A stretch of DNA of 40,158 bases from Opitutus sp. GAS368 (GCA_945871005.1 CAMBUJ010000009.1:1-40158); one strand, 5' to 3'. Counted from the stretch's first letter, positions 1 to 8,723 are shown. A program made the numbers and translations. Notes: generated by a model not told the origin, from the letters alone.

Positions 1-1
1 C

Positions 2-916
2 GTCCTTAGCACCGGAGTGACTGCGCCCGATGAATTGGCCAAACATACGCTCGCGTTGTTAGAAACGCGCTTGAGCACAGTCAGTCGGGTGGCACCTGCA
101 TTTGCGCTGGCGCTTCGTGCCTACCGTGAAGCCCAAGTCAAAGGCGACAATGCGCTGTGCGATGGCCTAATCGCCTGGCTCGGGGGGCAGCCCAATATCG
201 CGGCGGAAATCAAACGGGCCGCCAGTTTGAAGGGTGACGTAGATCACTTCGCTGCCCTCGGATTCACTCAAGGACTTCTGACGGTGCTACGGGACTCCGG
301 CCGCCCTGGCTTGGTGCTGGTGCTTGATGAAGTGGAGACACTCCAACGGGTGAGAAGCGATGTGCGGGAGAAAGCGCTCAATGCGCTGCGCCAATTGATC
401 GACGAAGTAGATGCCGGACGATTCCCCGGACTTTACCTGCTGATCACTGGCACTCCGGCCTTTTTCGATGGAGCACAAGGCATCCAACGCCTGCCTCCGC
501 TGGCGCAACGGCTCCACGTAGACTTTTCGGTCGACGCCCGCTTCGACAATCCCCGAGCGCCGCAACTCCGCCTTCGCGCCTTTGATCAAGCGCTACTCCA
601 GGAGATCGGTCTGCGAGTTCGCTCCATTTACACCCAGAACGCGACTACGGCGGACCGGATCGATCGACTCGCGAATGACGCAGTGCTTTCACGTCTCGCG
701 GACACACTGTGTGGTCAACTGGGTGGTAAAGTAGGCGTGGCCCCACGGCTCTACTTGAAAAAGTTGGTCGCCGAGGTGCTCGACCGCATTGATCAATTCC
801 CCGATTTCGACCCGGCGCGTGACTACCAGTTCACACTCCAAAAACAGGAGATGACCACGACTGAACAAGCTGCGGCCGGGTATTCCTCGGTGGACGATAT
901 TCCCCTGGAGACGTGA
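2..916 (+). CDS. brxD: BREX system ATP-binding protein BrxD-like (5' truncated by window edge)
   Basis: Frame is open to the window edge (VLSTGVTAPDEL...). Contains 'GLVLVLDEVETLQRVR' (Walker B-like) and '...GLYLLITGTPAFFDG', and is followed directly by a BrxHI-like helicase as in BREX type 2/6 loci. The Walker A region would lie upstream of the window. Confidence 0.75.
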   Translation, partial: VLSTGVTAPDELAKHTLALLETRLSTVSRVAPAFALALRAYREAQVKGDNALCDGLIAWLGGQPNIAAEIKRAASLKGDVDHFAALGFTQGLLTVLRDSGRPGLVLVLDEVETLQRVRSDVREKALNALRQLIDEVDAGRFPGLYLLITGTPAFFDGAQGIQRLPPLAQRLHVDFSVDARFDNPRAPQLRLRAFDQALLQEIGLRVRSIYTQNATTADRIDRLANDAVLSRLADTLCGQLGGKVGVAPRLYLKKLVAEVLDRIDQFPDFDPARDYQFTLQKQEMTTTEQAAAGYSSVDDIPLET

Positions 917-3000
917 GCCCGTTTGAGCGACTCCATCCCATCGTCCAGCACCATGTGGTAAACACACTTGGATGGAGGGAGCTGCGACCACTCCAAGAGG
1001 AGAGTATCGCCCCGGTCATGGACGGTGCGCACGCGCTTCTGTTGGCACCTACCGCCGGGGGGAAGACGGAGGCCGCCTTTTTGCCGCTGCTTTCTCGTAT
1101 GACCAGCGAAAGCTGGAAGCCGCTTTCGGTTATCTACGTTTGCCCACTTAAGGCGCTGCTCAACAACCTGCACTCCCGCTTGGAGCGCTACTGCGCGTGG
1201 GCCGGGAGAACCTGCGCAGTTTGGCACGGGGACGTCCTTACGGCACAACGCAACCGGGTGTTGAAAGAGCTGCCGGATTGCCTGCTCACCACCCCCGAAT
1301 CGCTCGAAGCGATGCTGATCTCCACCCGCGTGGAGCATCGCAATGTCTTCGCCAATGTGAGGGTCGTGGTTATCGACGAACTGCATGCGTTCGCAGGGGA
1401 CGACCGGGGATGGCACCTGCTCGCCGTGCTGGAGAGGATTACCCGACTGGCGGGTCATGAGATTCAGCGCATTGGGTTATCAGCCACCGTGGGGAATCCG
1501 CAGGGACTGCTCGATTGGATGTCAGGTCACTGCGAAGGCCGCCGTGAACTCGTGGTGATCCGGCCGCCCGCAAATGCCCCCCAGCCAGAAGTGCAGGTGG
1601 ACTTTGTGGGCCGCATCGAAAATGCCGCCCGTGTGATTGCGGCCCTGCACGCGGGTCAAAAACGCCTCGTGTTTTGCGACTCGCGCAACCGCGTGGAGCA
1701 ACTCGCTCTTCACCTGCGGGCGGCCGGGATCGAAACCTATGTCTCCCATAGTTCATTAAGCGCAGATGAGCGAGGAAGGGCGGAGCTAGCCTTTGCCGAG
1801 GGCGGGAGCTGCGTGATTGTCGCTACCAGCACGCTGGAACTTGGCATCGACGTGGGCGACCTCGACCGCGTGATCCAGATAGACTCGCCGTCCACGGTGG
1901 CCTCGTTTCTCCAGCGCATTGGTCGCACGGGACGTAGACCCGGAACCTCACGCAACTGCCTATTCCTGGCACTGACGGAGGAATCGCTGCGCCAGAGTGT
2001 TTCCCTCGTGCGTCTGTGGCAGACGGGCTACGTCGAGCCGGTGCAACCGCCTCCACATCCGGTGCACCTGTTCACGCAGCAACTCATCGCGTTATTGCTT
2101 CAGGAGCGTGCGCTACCGAAGCACGACTGGCGGGAGTGGATCGGACGCCTGCCTCCATTTAAAGAGATCCCCGAGGATTCGTTAAACGCGATCCTGCGGC
2201 ACCTGGTGGCGCAGGGCTACATCCATGAAGATCAGGATATGTGGATGATTGGACCGTTGGCGGAATCGGAGCTAGGACGCCGTCATTTCTCGGACCTGGT
2301 TTCCGTTTTCACGTCGCCGCCGCTGTTCGAGGTCTGGAATGGCCGACAACATGTCGGGAACGTCGAGGAAACCGCGCTCCAGCGTGAGGCCGACCAGCCC
2401 GCTATCATCTCACTCGGCGGACGAGCCTGGAAGGTGACGAATATTGACTGGAAAAAGCGCCGACTCGAAGTGGTGCCCGAACCCGGTGCCGCCAAAACAC
2501 GCTGGCTAGGCACGGCCCGGTCGCTGCGCTACGAGCTATGTCAAATGACCTTAAGCGTGCTGAGTACGGACGAGGACTACGCCTTTTTATCAAAGCGTGC
2601 ACGCACCAGCCTTGAAGCGGCGCGCAACGAATACGCCTGGGTAAGGCTGACGTCCCCATTACTACGGGTTCGTGAGAACAAGGTTATCGAGTGGTGGACG
2701 TTTGCCGGTCGCAGCGTGAACCAGTGGGTTTGCGATGTAGCGAGGGAGCACCTGTCCGTTCACGCCACAGGTGATGATCTGCGAGTGCGCTTCGAAGCCG
2801 GAATGGAGCGGGTTGAGGAGATGATCGCATTGATCCAAAAGCAGTCGGCCGCTACACCCACCGGTGAATCATTCGTCGCCAAGTTCTCAGACCTGCTCCC
2901 GGACAAGGAGCTGGCAGGCTTGATCAAATGCCGAGCGTATCGAGCCAGCGACGTGGGGCAGTTTGTCGATAAGCTCCGGGCAGTTAAGATCGAAAAATAG
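913..3000 (+). CDS. brxHI: BREX Lhr-family DEAD/DEAH helicase BrxHI-like
   Basis: 695 aa; Walker A 'LAPTAGGKTEAAFLPLL', 'VVIDELHAF' (DExH), 'IGLSATVGNP' (motif III), 'QRIGRTGRRPG' (motif VI). GTG start overlaps the upstream stop (GTGA). Confidence 0.82.
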   Translation: MSPFERLHPIVQHHVVNTLGWRELRPLQEESIAPVMDGAHALLLAPTAGGKTEAAFLPLLSRMTSESWKPLSVIYVCPLKALLNNLHSRLERYCAWAGRTCAVWHGDVLTAQRNRVLKELPDCLLTTPESLEAMLISTRVEHRNVFANVRVVVIDELHAFAGDDRGWHLLAVLERITRLAGHEIQRIGLSATVGNPQGLLDWMSGHCEGRRELVVIRPPANAPQPEVQVDFVGRIENAARVIAALHAGQKRLVFCDSRNRVEQLALHLRAAGIETYVSHSSLSADERGRAELAFAEGGSCVIVATSTLELGIDVGDLDRVIQIDSPSTVASFLQRIGRTGRRPGTSRNCLFLALTEESLRQSVSLVRLWQTGYVEPVQPPPHPVHLFTQQLIALLLQERALPKHDWREWIGRLPPFKEIPEDSLNAILRHLVAQGYIHEDQDMWMIGPLAESELGRRHFSDLVSVFTSPPLFEVWNGRQHVGNVEETALQREADQPAIISLGGRAWKVTNIDWKKRRLEVVPEPGAAKTRWLGTARSLRYELCQMTLSVLSTDEDYAFLSKRARTSLEAARNEYAWVRLTSPLLRVRENKVIEWWTFAGRSVNQWVCDVAREHLSVHATGDDLRVRFEAGMERVEEMIALIQKQSAATPTGESFVAKFSDLLPDKELAGLIKCRAYRASDVGQFVDKLRAVKIEK

Positions 3001-3022
3001 AGGGGTGACCTGCATACAGCCG

Positions 3023-3151
3023 TCAAGCAGGGCGGATTTTATGAGTAACAGGCAACCTGACGTTGTCCCTCAAAAGGCCGCTTCGACGGGTTGCGATGGC
3101 GGAATCAAAATCGATGAGGACATAAGTGGGTACAGTTGCGAGGGGCTTACC
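3023..3151 (-). pseudogene. 3' remnant of a calcineurin-like metallophosphoesterase (copy 1)
   Basis: Minus-strand translation GKPLATVPTYVLIDFDSAIATRRSGLLRDNVRLPVTHKIRPA* aligns with the C-terminus of the intact gene at 5921-6631 (GDNPLATVPKHVLIDLKAGEAILKSGHMVDRVTL). No upstream catalytic part is present. Confidence 0.7.
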
Positions 3152-3531
3152 TCGAACGCGACCTACTCACCAAAGGCGATCCAGTACAGGCGCGGGCCGA
3201 TTTGACCGCTGCCTTTGTCGCCGCCAACCCAACCACGAAAACCTACTACCAAATCGCGGCGGAAACCTATGCGGCTAAATTACTCGCTGATGCAGGTAAT
3301 ACGGGTGGGACGGTTAATCCCCCAGTTACAGATACTGGAACCACGCCAACGGGCACGATCGGGTCTGCAACCAATCCTTATACATCCATGGCGGCGCTCG
3401 TGCAAAATGCTGGGACCGCATCCTCCACTACTCTAGGCCAAACGGCCTATGTTGGGACCACAAAGTATAAAGTAACTCGACACAGTGGCGGACAAGGAAC
3501 GGCGTCCTACTCATGGGACCCTATCCCATAA
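3136..3531 (+). CDS. Hypothetical protein, possibly a C-terminal fragment of a larger secreted or surface protein
   Basis: 131-aa ORF; Thr/Gly/Ala-rich linker then 'YTSMAALVQNAGTASSTTLGQTAYVGTTKYKVTRHSGGQGTASYSWDPIP'. Its 5' end overlaps the metallophosphoesterase remnant, so the start is doubtful. Confidence 0.4.
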   Translation: MRGAYLERDLLTKGDPVQARADLTAAFVAANPTTKTYYQIAAETYAAKLLADAGNTGGTVNPPVTDTGTTPTGTIGSATNPYTSMAALVQNAGTASSTTLGQTAYVGTTKYKVTRHSGGQGTASYSWDPIP

Positions 3532-3538
3532 ATCAATA

Positions 3539-3568
3539 AAAAGGCCCACCGTTAAAGGTGGGCCTTTT
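3539..3568. terminator. Bidirectional intrinsic terminator
   Basis: AAAAGGCCCACC-GTTAAA-GGTGGGCCTTTT perfect 12-bp stem with A/T flanks, between convergent ORFs 3136-3531(+) and 3590-4234(-). Confidence 0.85.
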
Positions 3569-3589
3569 GCTTTCGCAGTAACCGAAACC

Positions 3590-4234
3590 TTACCAAGAGT
3601 AACCAACGCTCAAGGCAAAACTAGGACGAGTAGCCCCATCAAAGGCAAAGGTGTCAGTACCGCTATGGGTGACATAGGTATTACTCTCGACCTTAAGCAA
3701 CTGAGCGGAAGCTGAAACATCCCATCCCTTACCTAGATCAGCCTTAACCCCAACGGTGCCACCGAAAGCCAATTTCCACTTTGAGGCACTGTCTGTGCCA
3801 TACTGAGCAGGATTACCACCACCACCCAAATCATTAACAGTACTGGTGTAAGTCTCGCGAATGAACCCGACAGTAGGGCCTGCAAACACCGTATATTTCG
3901 CGGCCTTATCCAAGCTGTAATTAAAGCGATAATTCAGCAATACAGGGATCTGTTTGGACTCAGCAAGAAAATCGGAAATACCAACCTCTACATTTTTCTT
4001 ACCCTCGAACTTGGTGTAACCCGTGGAAATACTGACCTCGTGAACCTTGTCGATGAGGACGCCAGCGGTGAGACCAGGCCCAACCTCGTAACCCTTGGGT
4101 GCGAAAGTCTCCTTGTAGCCGGTATTGGTGTAGGCGATTTCAGCGCGCAGGATAGGAGTCACGCGGGATTGAGCCTGAGCAGAGGCGATGCCGGTGAGGG
4201 CAGTTACGGTCGCGATGGCGATTAGGTATCTCAT
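3590..4234 (-). CDS. Outer-membrane beta-barrel (OmpA-like/porin-family) protein
   Basis: 214 aa; Sec signal 'MRYLIAIATVTALTGIASAQA', alternating amphipathic strands, C-terminal aromatic 'PSFALSVGYSW'. Confidence 0.75.
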   Translation of the reverse strand: MRYLIAIATVTALTGIASAQAQSRVTPILRAEIAYTNTGYKETFAPKGYEVGPGLTAGVLIDKVHEVSISTGYTKFEGKKNVEVGISDFLAESKQIPVLLNYRFNYSLDKAAKYTVFAGPTVGFIRETYTSTVNDLGGGGNPAQYGTDSASKWKLAFGGTVGVKADLGKGWDVSASAQLLKVESNTYVTHSGTDTFAFDGATRPSFALSVGYSW

Positions 4235-4341
4235 AGAGGGATTAGGTTGGTTAGCTGGATTTATCCTGATTCGAAACGTGTAAGTGCTACGAAAGTGTGC
4301 CCGTGGGGCACCTTTTAGCAGGGCAATCTGCTTAACTCACT

Positions 4342-4608
4342 GTGCTCTGCGAGCACATTTTGGAACGGGAACAGCCTCATTCTCCCCGCAATTTAATCGG
4401 CGCGTCACTTCGAACGATTCGCCAGAGAGCGCGTCCACGTATTTCTCAGGAGGACCTTTGCGGTAGAGTCGCACGCTACGGAGTTATTTTGACCCGCACG
4501 CAAATCGCAAAAATTGAGGCCGTTAAACGCCCGGTTTTCGACTACGAGCTGAACGCATTTGCAAAAGCCCTAAACGTGGAGATCGAGGAGTTGATTCACG
4601 CCAGCTGA
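4342..4608 (+). CDS. XRE-family helix-turn-helix regulator
   Basis: 88 aa; 'LRTIRQRARPRISQEDLCGRVARYGVILTRTQIAKIEAVKRPVFDYELNAFAKALNVEIEELI' HTH_3-like. Exact start uncertain. Confidence 0.7.
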   Translation: MLCEHILEREQPHSPRNLIGASLRTIRQRARPRISQEDLCGRVARYGVILTRTQIAKIEAVKRPVFDYELNAFAKALNVEIEELIHAS

Positions 4609-4645
4609 GCGGAAGCCTCCAGTAATTGGTGGCCTGCTACAGCAT

Positions 4646-4774
4646 TCAAGCAGGGCGGATTTTATGAGTACCGGTTAACTTGACGCGATCCACCAAATGA
4701 CCGCTTCGCCGGGTTGCGGTGGCGGTATCAAAATCAATTAGGACATGAGTGGGTACAGTCGCATGGGGCTTACC
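4646..4774 (-). pseudogene. 3' remnant of a calcineurin-like metallophosphoesterase (copy 2)
   Basis: Minus-strand translation GKPHATVPTHVLIDFDTATATRRSGHLVDRVKLTGTHKIRPA*; gap-free alignment with copy 1 and similar to the C-terminus of the 5921-6631 product. Confidence 0.72.
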
Positions 4775-4804
4775 TGCGCATATTGAGCATTGGGCGGACT
4801 AGAG

Positions 4805-5902
4805 TTACTGCGTGTGTCGATGGTATTCGACCCAGCGACGGAAATAGGGGTTATCAAAAACAACGCCTCGTTCGCCTCGAACCAAGATTTGGCTTTTTAC
4901 CAAGTGTTTGATCGCGGTCGTGGCTGTCGACGCCGCGTTGATCCCAAACTTACGGAGGGCTGCCGCAGATGCAGGCCGAAGCCCGCCTGCGATGGCTCGT
5001 AACATGGCCCGTTGGGTTGCCAGTAGCGGACGCCATTGGTGCGTAAACGCCGAATCCAACTCCACGAGGGCGATCGCATCAAGCGCCCTGGCAACCACCT
5101 GGTCTGGCTCATGAATGCCGGCTCGCGTGAGATCGAAAACCGTCTTGGCGAGGCGGATTACATCTCCTTCACACGGTCCGGCGATTTTCACAATATCTTC
5201 GGCGTTGGAAAATTCCGTGACTCCACCCAACTTCGCCCGAGCTTCAATCCACTGGACTACAACATGGACTGGGCGTGGGCCGACCTCCACGAATTGGAGT
5301 TGCTTGAAAAAGGCGGCCGTCGGCGCAGTCATCACTTCCACGATGTGCTGCGGGCCGACGAAGATGTAGTTGAGGTTACGGTGCCCCTGCATGGCTCCGC
5401 GTAACCTCCATTCGATACGATCACCTCCTAGGGCCAGGACTTCTTGAAATTCATCCAAGCAGATTGTCCACACCTCGCCCCTTTCCGCTGCTTGATCGTT
5501 GAGGAGGCTGAGCGAGCCTTCCAAGGTCTGGCCGCCTTCATCCTGCCTTAACGCGCTTCCGATGAATACCCTACCGGCAGCCACCCCCGCATTAGGGAAG
5601 TAGTTAGCCGCCATCGCCACGGTACGCGACAGGTGCTCATCGGTCACCTCAGGGGCAGAGGCGAGAAGTTTTTTAGCGACCTCATTGAGATCAGCAGCCT
5701 TAGAAATATCACAGTACAGAAATGCCTGTTGAGCTTTCCGTCCGGCGAATTGAACAAGCGAGGTTTTCCCCATGCGCCGTCGGCCGAAAACGAGCAATCG
5801 GCGACTCGATTCGCCCATTAACTGGATAATCTTAGCCGCAAGGGCCTCGTGGCCGTCTAAGCACGTATCATCCGCAGTATAAGTGAATGGATTCGCGGTC
5901 AT
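4805..5902 (-). CDS. P-loop ATPase (ATPase_2 / archaeal-type AAA ATPase)
   Basis: 365 aa; Walker A 'FGRRRMGKTSLVQF', Walker B 'WTICLDEFQEVLAL', sensor-like 'NYIFVGPQ', C-terminal winged-helix-like 'AALRKFGINAASTATTAIKHLVKSQILVRGERGVVFDNPYFRRWVEYH'. Confidence 0.78.
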   Translation of the reverse strand: MTANPFTYTADDTCLDGHEALAAKIIQLMGESSRRLLVFGRRRMGKTSLVQFAGRKAQQAFLYCDISKAADLNEVAKKLLASAPEVTDEHLSRTVAMAANYFPNAGVAAGRVFIGSALRQDEGGQTLEGSLSLLNDQAAERGEVWTICLDEFQEVLALGGDRIEWRLRGAMQGHRNLNYIFVGPQHIVEVMTAPTAAFFKQLQFVEVGPRPVHVVVQWIEARAKLGGVTEFSNAEDIVKIAGPCEGDVIRLAKTVFDLTRAGIHEPDQVVARALDAIALVELDSAFTHQWRPLLATQRAMLRAIAGGLRPASAAALRKFGINAASTATTAIKHLVKSQILVRGERGVVFDNPYFRRWVEYHRHTQ

Positions 5903-5920
5903 CGGTCTGGCGCTATAATT

Positions 5921-6631
5921 TCAGCCGACTTGATTACGCAAAGTAACCCTATCCACCATATGGCCGCTTTTCAGAATAGCCTCGCCAGCCTTTAAATCAA
6001 TCAGGACGTGCTTCGGCACGGTTGCCAGCGGATTATCTCCGGCGGCATTGAGACAGATCGCCCGTCCACACTTCGCCTGCCATTTCGTCGCCGTATGGAC
6101 GTGCCCACTGAGCACCAGTTTAGCCCGAGCACCCCAGGCAGGCGAAAGTGCGGCAAATAAGTCATCACTACCAAAGTCGATCGGTTGCCCACCGTCGTCG
6201 GAGCGCCCCAAGCCACACTCGCTCGGTGGCGCGTGGTGCAGCCAGACATCGGCCTCAACCACGTTAGGTCGCAAAAAGTCCACGGCTTCACTGCCCCACG
6301 GTAAACAGGCGATCGTCCAGTCGCCGAAAACGCCAACTCCGCCATCGACCGTCACGCCTGGCCGTGCGAGCGCCCGCAGCCAGTCGGCATTGTCATCAAG
6401 GACGATGTCATGATTGCCGCTACACAAGAAAAGGGGGAAATCGATGGCGCGCACCCAGGTGCCGATCCAATCGATTTGCCGCTTCAATGCACTGCTGGCT
6501 TGCTGGGCATCGGCGTCGACCAAATCACCCGAAATGGCCACGGCGCAGCCCGTTGCTCTGGCCTGCTTGGCGACCCAATAAAACCAGGTTTTATTACCGT
6601 GCAGATCGGAGAGGTGGAGTAGTTGGCTCAT
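5921..6631 (-). CDS. Calcineurin-like metallophosphoesterase (MPE-B)
   Basis: 236 aa; metal-site motifs 'SDLHG', 'ISGDLVDAD', 'CSGNHDIV', 'WLHHAPP', 'LSGHVHTATKW'. Confidence 0.85.
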   Translation of the reverse strand: MSQLLHLSDLHGNKTWFYWVAKQARATGCAVAISGDLVDADAQQASSALKRQIDWIGTWVRAIDFPLFLCSGNHDIVLDDNADWLRALARPGVTVDGGVGVFGDWTIACLPWGSEAVDFLRPNVVEADVWLHHAPPSECGLGRSDDGGQPIDFGSDDLFAALSPAWGARAKLVLSGHVHTATKWQAKCGRAICLNAAGDNPLATVPKHVLIDLKAGEAILKSGHMVDRVTLRNQVG

Positions 6632-6864
6632 TCAGAGTAAGTCGGAAAATCAGTGCTGTGAAGAGTAAGGAGGGGGAACAAGTACGGGTGCTTTCGTTGG
6701 GGTGGCGGACCAACAGAGATAGGTGGTTTCGCGCTCTAAAGCCCCCTGGCGCTTGGTCGGTCAGGGGCGAAGGTGGTTTTGCCGAGTTGCTAAGTTGAGT
6801 GGGGGCAGGTGCCTCATCCATGGTTACGGTTTTGGTTATGGGCCGGGCATCGCTCATAATGGCC

Positions 6865-7407
6865 TCATTGCCCCTGCTGCCAGGCCTCGATGAATAGCCT
6901 CTGTTGGTCGTTCTCCGGGGTGGGGCGGAACGCCTCAATTTTGTCGCCGATGAGCGCGTGCATCTGGGCCACGGCCTGCGTCGGCGTGGCCAAACCATGA
7001 CGCACCAGCCAGCAGCAGACTACAGTACCGGTTCGGCCCCGACCGCCCCAACAGTGAACGAAGCCCACGCCGCCACGTTGCAGGGTGGCGTCGATGTCAT
7101 CGAGGATGGACTGCACTACGTCTGGAGTGGTGGTGGAGCCATCCACGATCGAATATCTGCGTCCCTCCACGCTCCGCCCCATCGCGGCGGCAGTTAATTT
7201 AGCATGCGACAGGTAATCGTAAAACGGAACCCCGTCGTGGTTGGTTTCCGTGGTGTACATCAGGTTAATGATGTCGGTGACTCCGACATCGAGCAGCGCC
7301 TGGATTTTCGCTTCGGAGGATTCACTGGTTCTGCCGGCCGGGTAGGCACCAGCCAAAAGCTTGCCGGGCACGACCCAGTAACTGCGTTGGTAAGGAGCGG
7401 GTTTCAT
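6865..7407 (-). CDS. Dual-specificity / protein-tyrosine-type phosphatase
   Basis: 180 aa; CX5R signature 'VHCWGGRGRTGTVVCCWLV'; upstream 'LLDVGVTDIINL' typical of DSP/PTP folds. Confidence 0.82.
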   Translation of the reverse strand: MKPAPYQRSYWVVPGKLLAGAYPAGRTSESSEAKIQALLDVGVTDIINLMYTTETNHDGVPFYDYLSHAKLTAAAMGRSVEGRRYSIVDGSTTTPDVVQSILDDIDATLQRGGVGFVHCWGGRGRTGTVVCCWLVRHGLATPTQAVAQMHALIGDKIEAFRPTPENDQQRLFIEAWQQGQ

Positions 7408-7479
7408 GATTATATTATGCTTTATGGTGCGATTGATGGAAAATCATTTGGGCGCTACGTGACTTCATACTACCGTGCT

Positions 7480-8190
7480 TTAATCCTTGTGGTTAATTGG
7501 CTTGAAGTACGCGGATTCGGTTCGGTTTTCGTCGGGGCAATGCCATTCAGCTCGGCCCGTTTGGGTATCAATAATGATGTGCTGAGGAATCTTAGCGGTC
7601 AGGTCGCAACCTGGGTTGAGGCAGAGACTATCGCCGATATGTGCATGCCACTTCTTGGGTTCATGCACATGGCCACAGAGCACCAGTCGTGGCTTGTGCG
7701 CCCAGATCGCATCGCTGACTTCGGGGTCACCGTCGTCACGCAGCGAGTTCGGGGAAACAGCCAATACGGTTCCTGCGGGCGGGGCGTGGACCACCACGAT
7801 GTCTGTGGCCGAGGGCCAAGTCCAAGGCACTGCTGCTCTGCCGCACCACGGCACCACCCCTATTGACAGTGGTCCCGACCAAAGTTGTTCGTCCACAATC
7901 AGGCCGGGGCGACTCAGTTCCCGTAGCCAAGCGCCACTGCGCGTTTGTGTACCCGTGCGGAGATCGGGCAAAACATCGTGGTTGCCCGAACACACAAGAA
8001 GCGGGCGTTTGGGCGAGCAGGGAAACGCCGCCAACTGTGCGCTCCACCGCTCGACCTGGGCAGGGGTTTTATCGAACTGATTAAGCATGTCACCCGCCAG
8101 GGCAATTGCATCATAATTAGCCGCTTGTGAGGAAAGCCAAGTGAACCAATCCAAGCGAAAGTGGAAATCCGCGACGTGGAGGATTTTCAT
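7480..8190 (-). CDS. Calcineurin-like metallophosphoesterase (MPE-A)
   Basis: 236 aa; 'VADFHFRLDWF', 'ALAGDMLNQ', 'CSGNHDVL', 'VVHAPP', 'LCGHVHEPKKW'; paralogous to the 5921-6631 product. Confidence 0.85.
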   Translation of the reverse strand: MKILHVADFHFRLDWFTWLSSQAANYDAIALAGDMLNQFDKTPAQVERWSAQLAAFPCSPKRPLLVCSGNHDVLPDLRTGTQTRSGAWLRELSRPGLIVDEQLWSGPLSIGVVPWCGRAAVPWTWPSATDIVVVHAPPAGTVLAVSPNSLRDDGDPEVSDAIWAHKPRLVLCGHVHEPKKWHAHIGDSLCLNPGCDLTAKIPQHIIIDTQTGRAEWHCPDENRTESAYFKPINHKD

Positions 8191-8201
8191 GGAGGCGTTA
8201 C

Positions 8202-8435
8202 TTATTGGTCGAGCAGCACCTGCAGTTTTAGGCGAAGGGGTTCACGTTCTGCACGGCCGTCGATCGACGAATAGGCGAGGTATTCGAGGAGGATTGATTT
8301 TAACTCCGCTGCTCGCCTGCCGGCGCTCATGAGAATCGCATCGCGCTCGGCCCCGTCTCCAGCGGCACGTAAGATCGCTTCAATTTCGGCCCGCACCGCA
8401 GGTGGTTGCTGGGCAAATAGTTCATTTTTGATCAT
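8202..8435 (-). CDS. Small hypothetical protein, first ORF of the phosphatase/ATPase cluster
   Basis: 77 aa, helix-rich, Ala/Glu/Leu composition; ends 11 bp before the MPE-A start in the same orientation. Confidence 0.6.
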   Translation of the reverse strand: MIKNELFAQQPPAVRAEIEAILRAAGDGAERDAILMSAGRRAAELKSILLEYLAYSSIDGRAEREPLRLKLQVLLDQ

Positions 8436-8723
8436 GGGTGTGTACTCTAGGTATTTTGGGGTTCGGCACTTCGTTCGTTCTTTTCAGTATAGCACGCGAT
8501 TGGTCGCATTTTTAAGATTTCTGACGGTTCGCGAATTTGGCGCTGGGGCCTTAGCTCCATCTCTAGTTTTGGGTGGTTCGGTAAGCGCTGCGAGACGCTC
8601 AAATAATGCCTAGCAGCGTTGGTAGAAGTTATGAGAACCGGCCTGGCTGGCTCGAAACCATTGCCCATTTCCCCCCGTCTCTAGCTACCTGCCATTCCCC
8701 CGATGGCATGAGGGCAATCCGGC

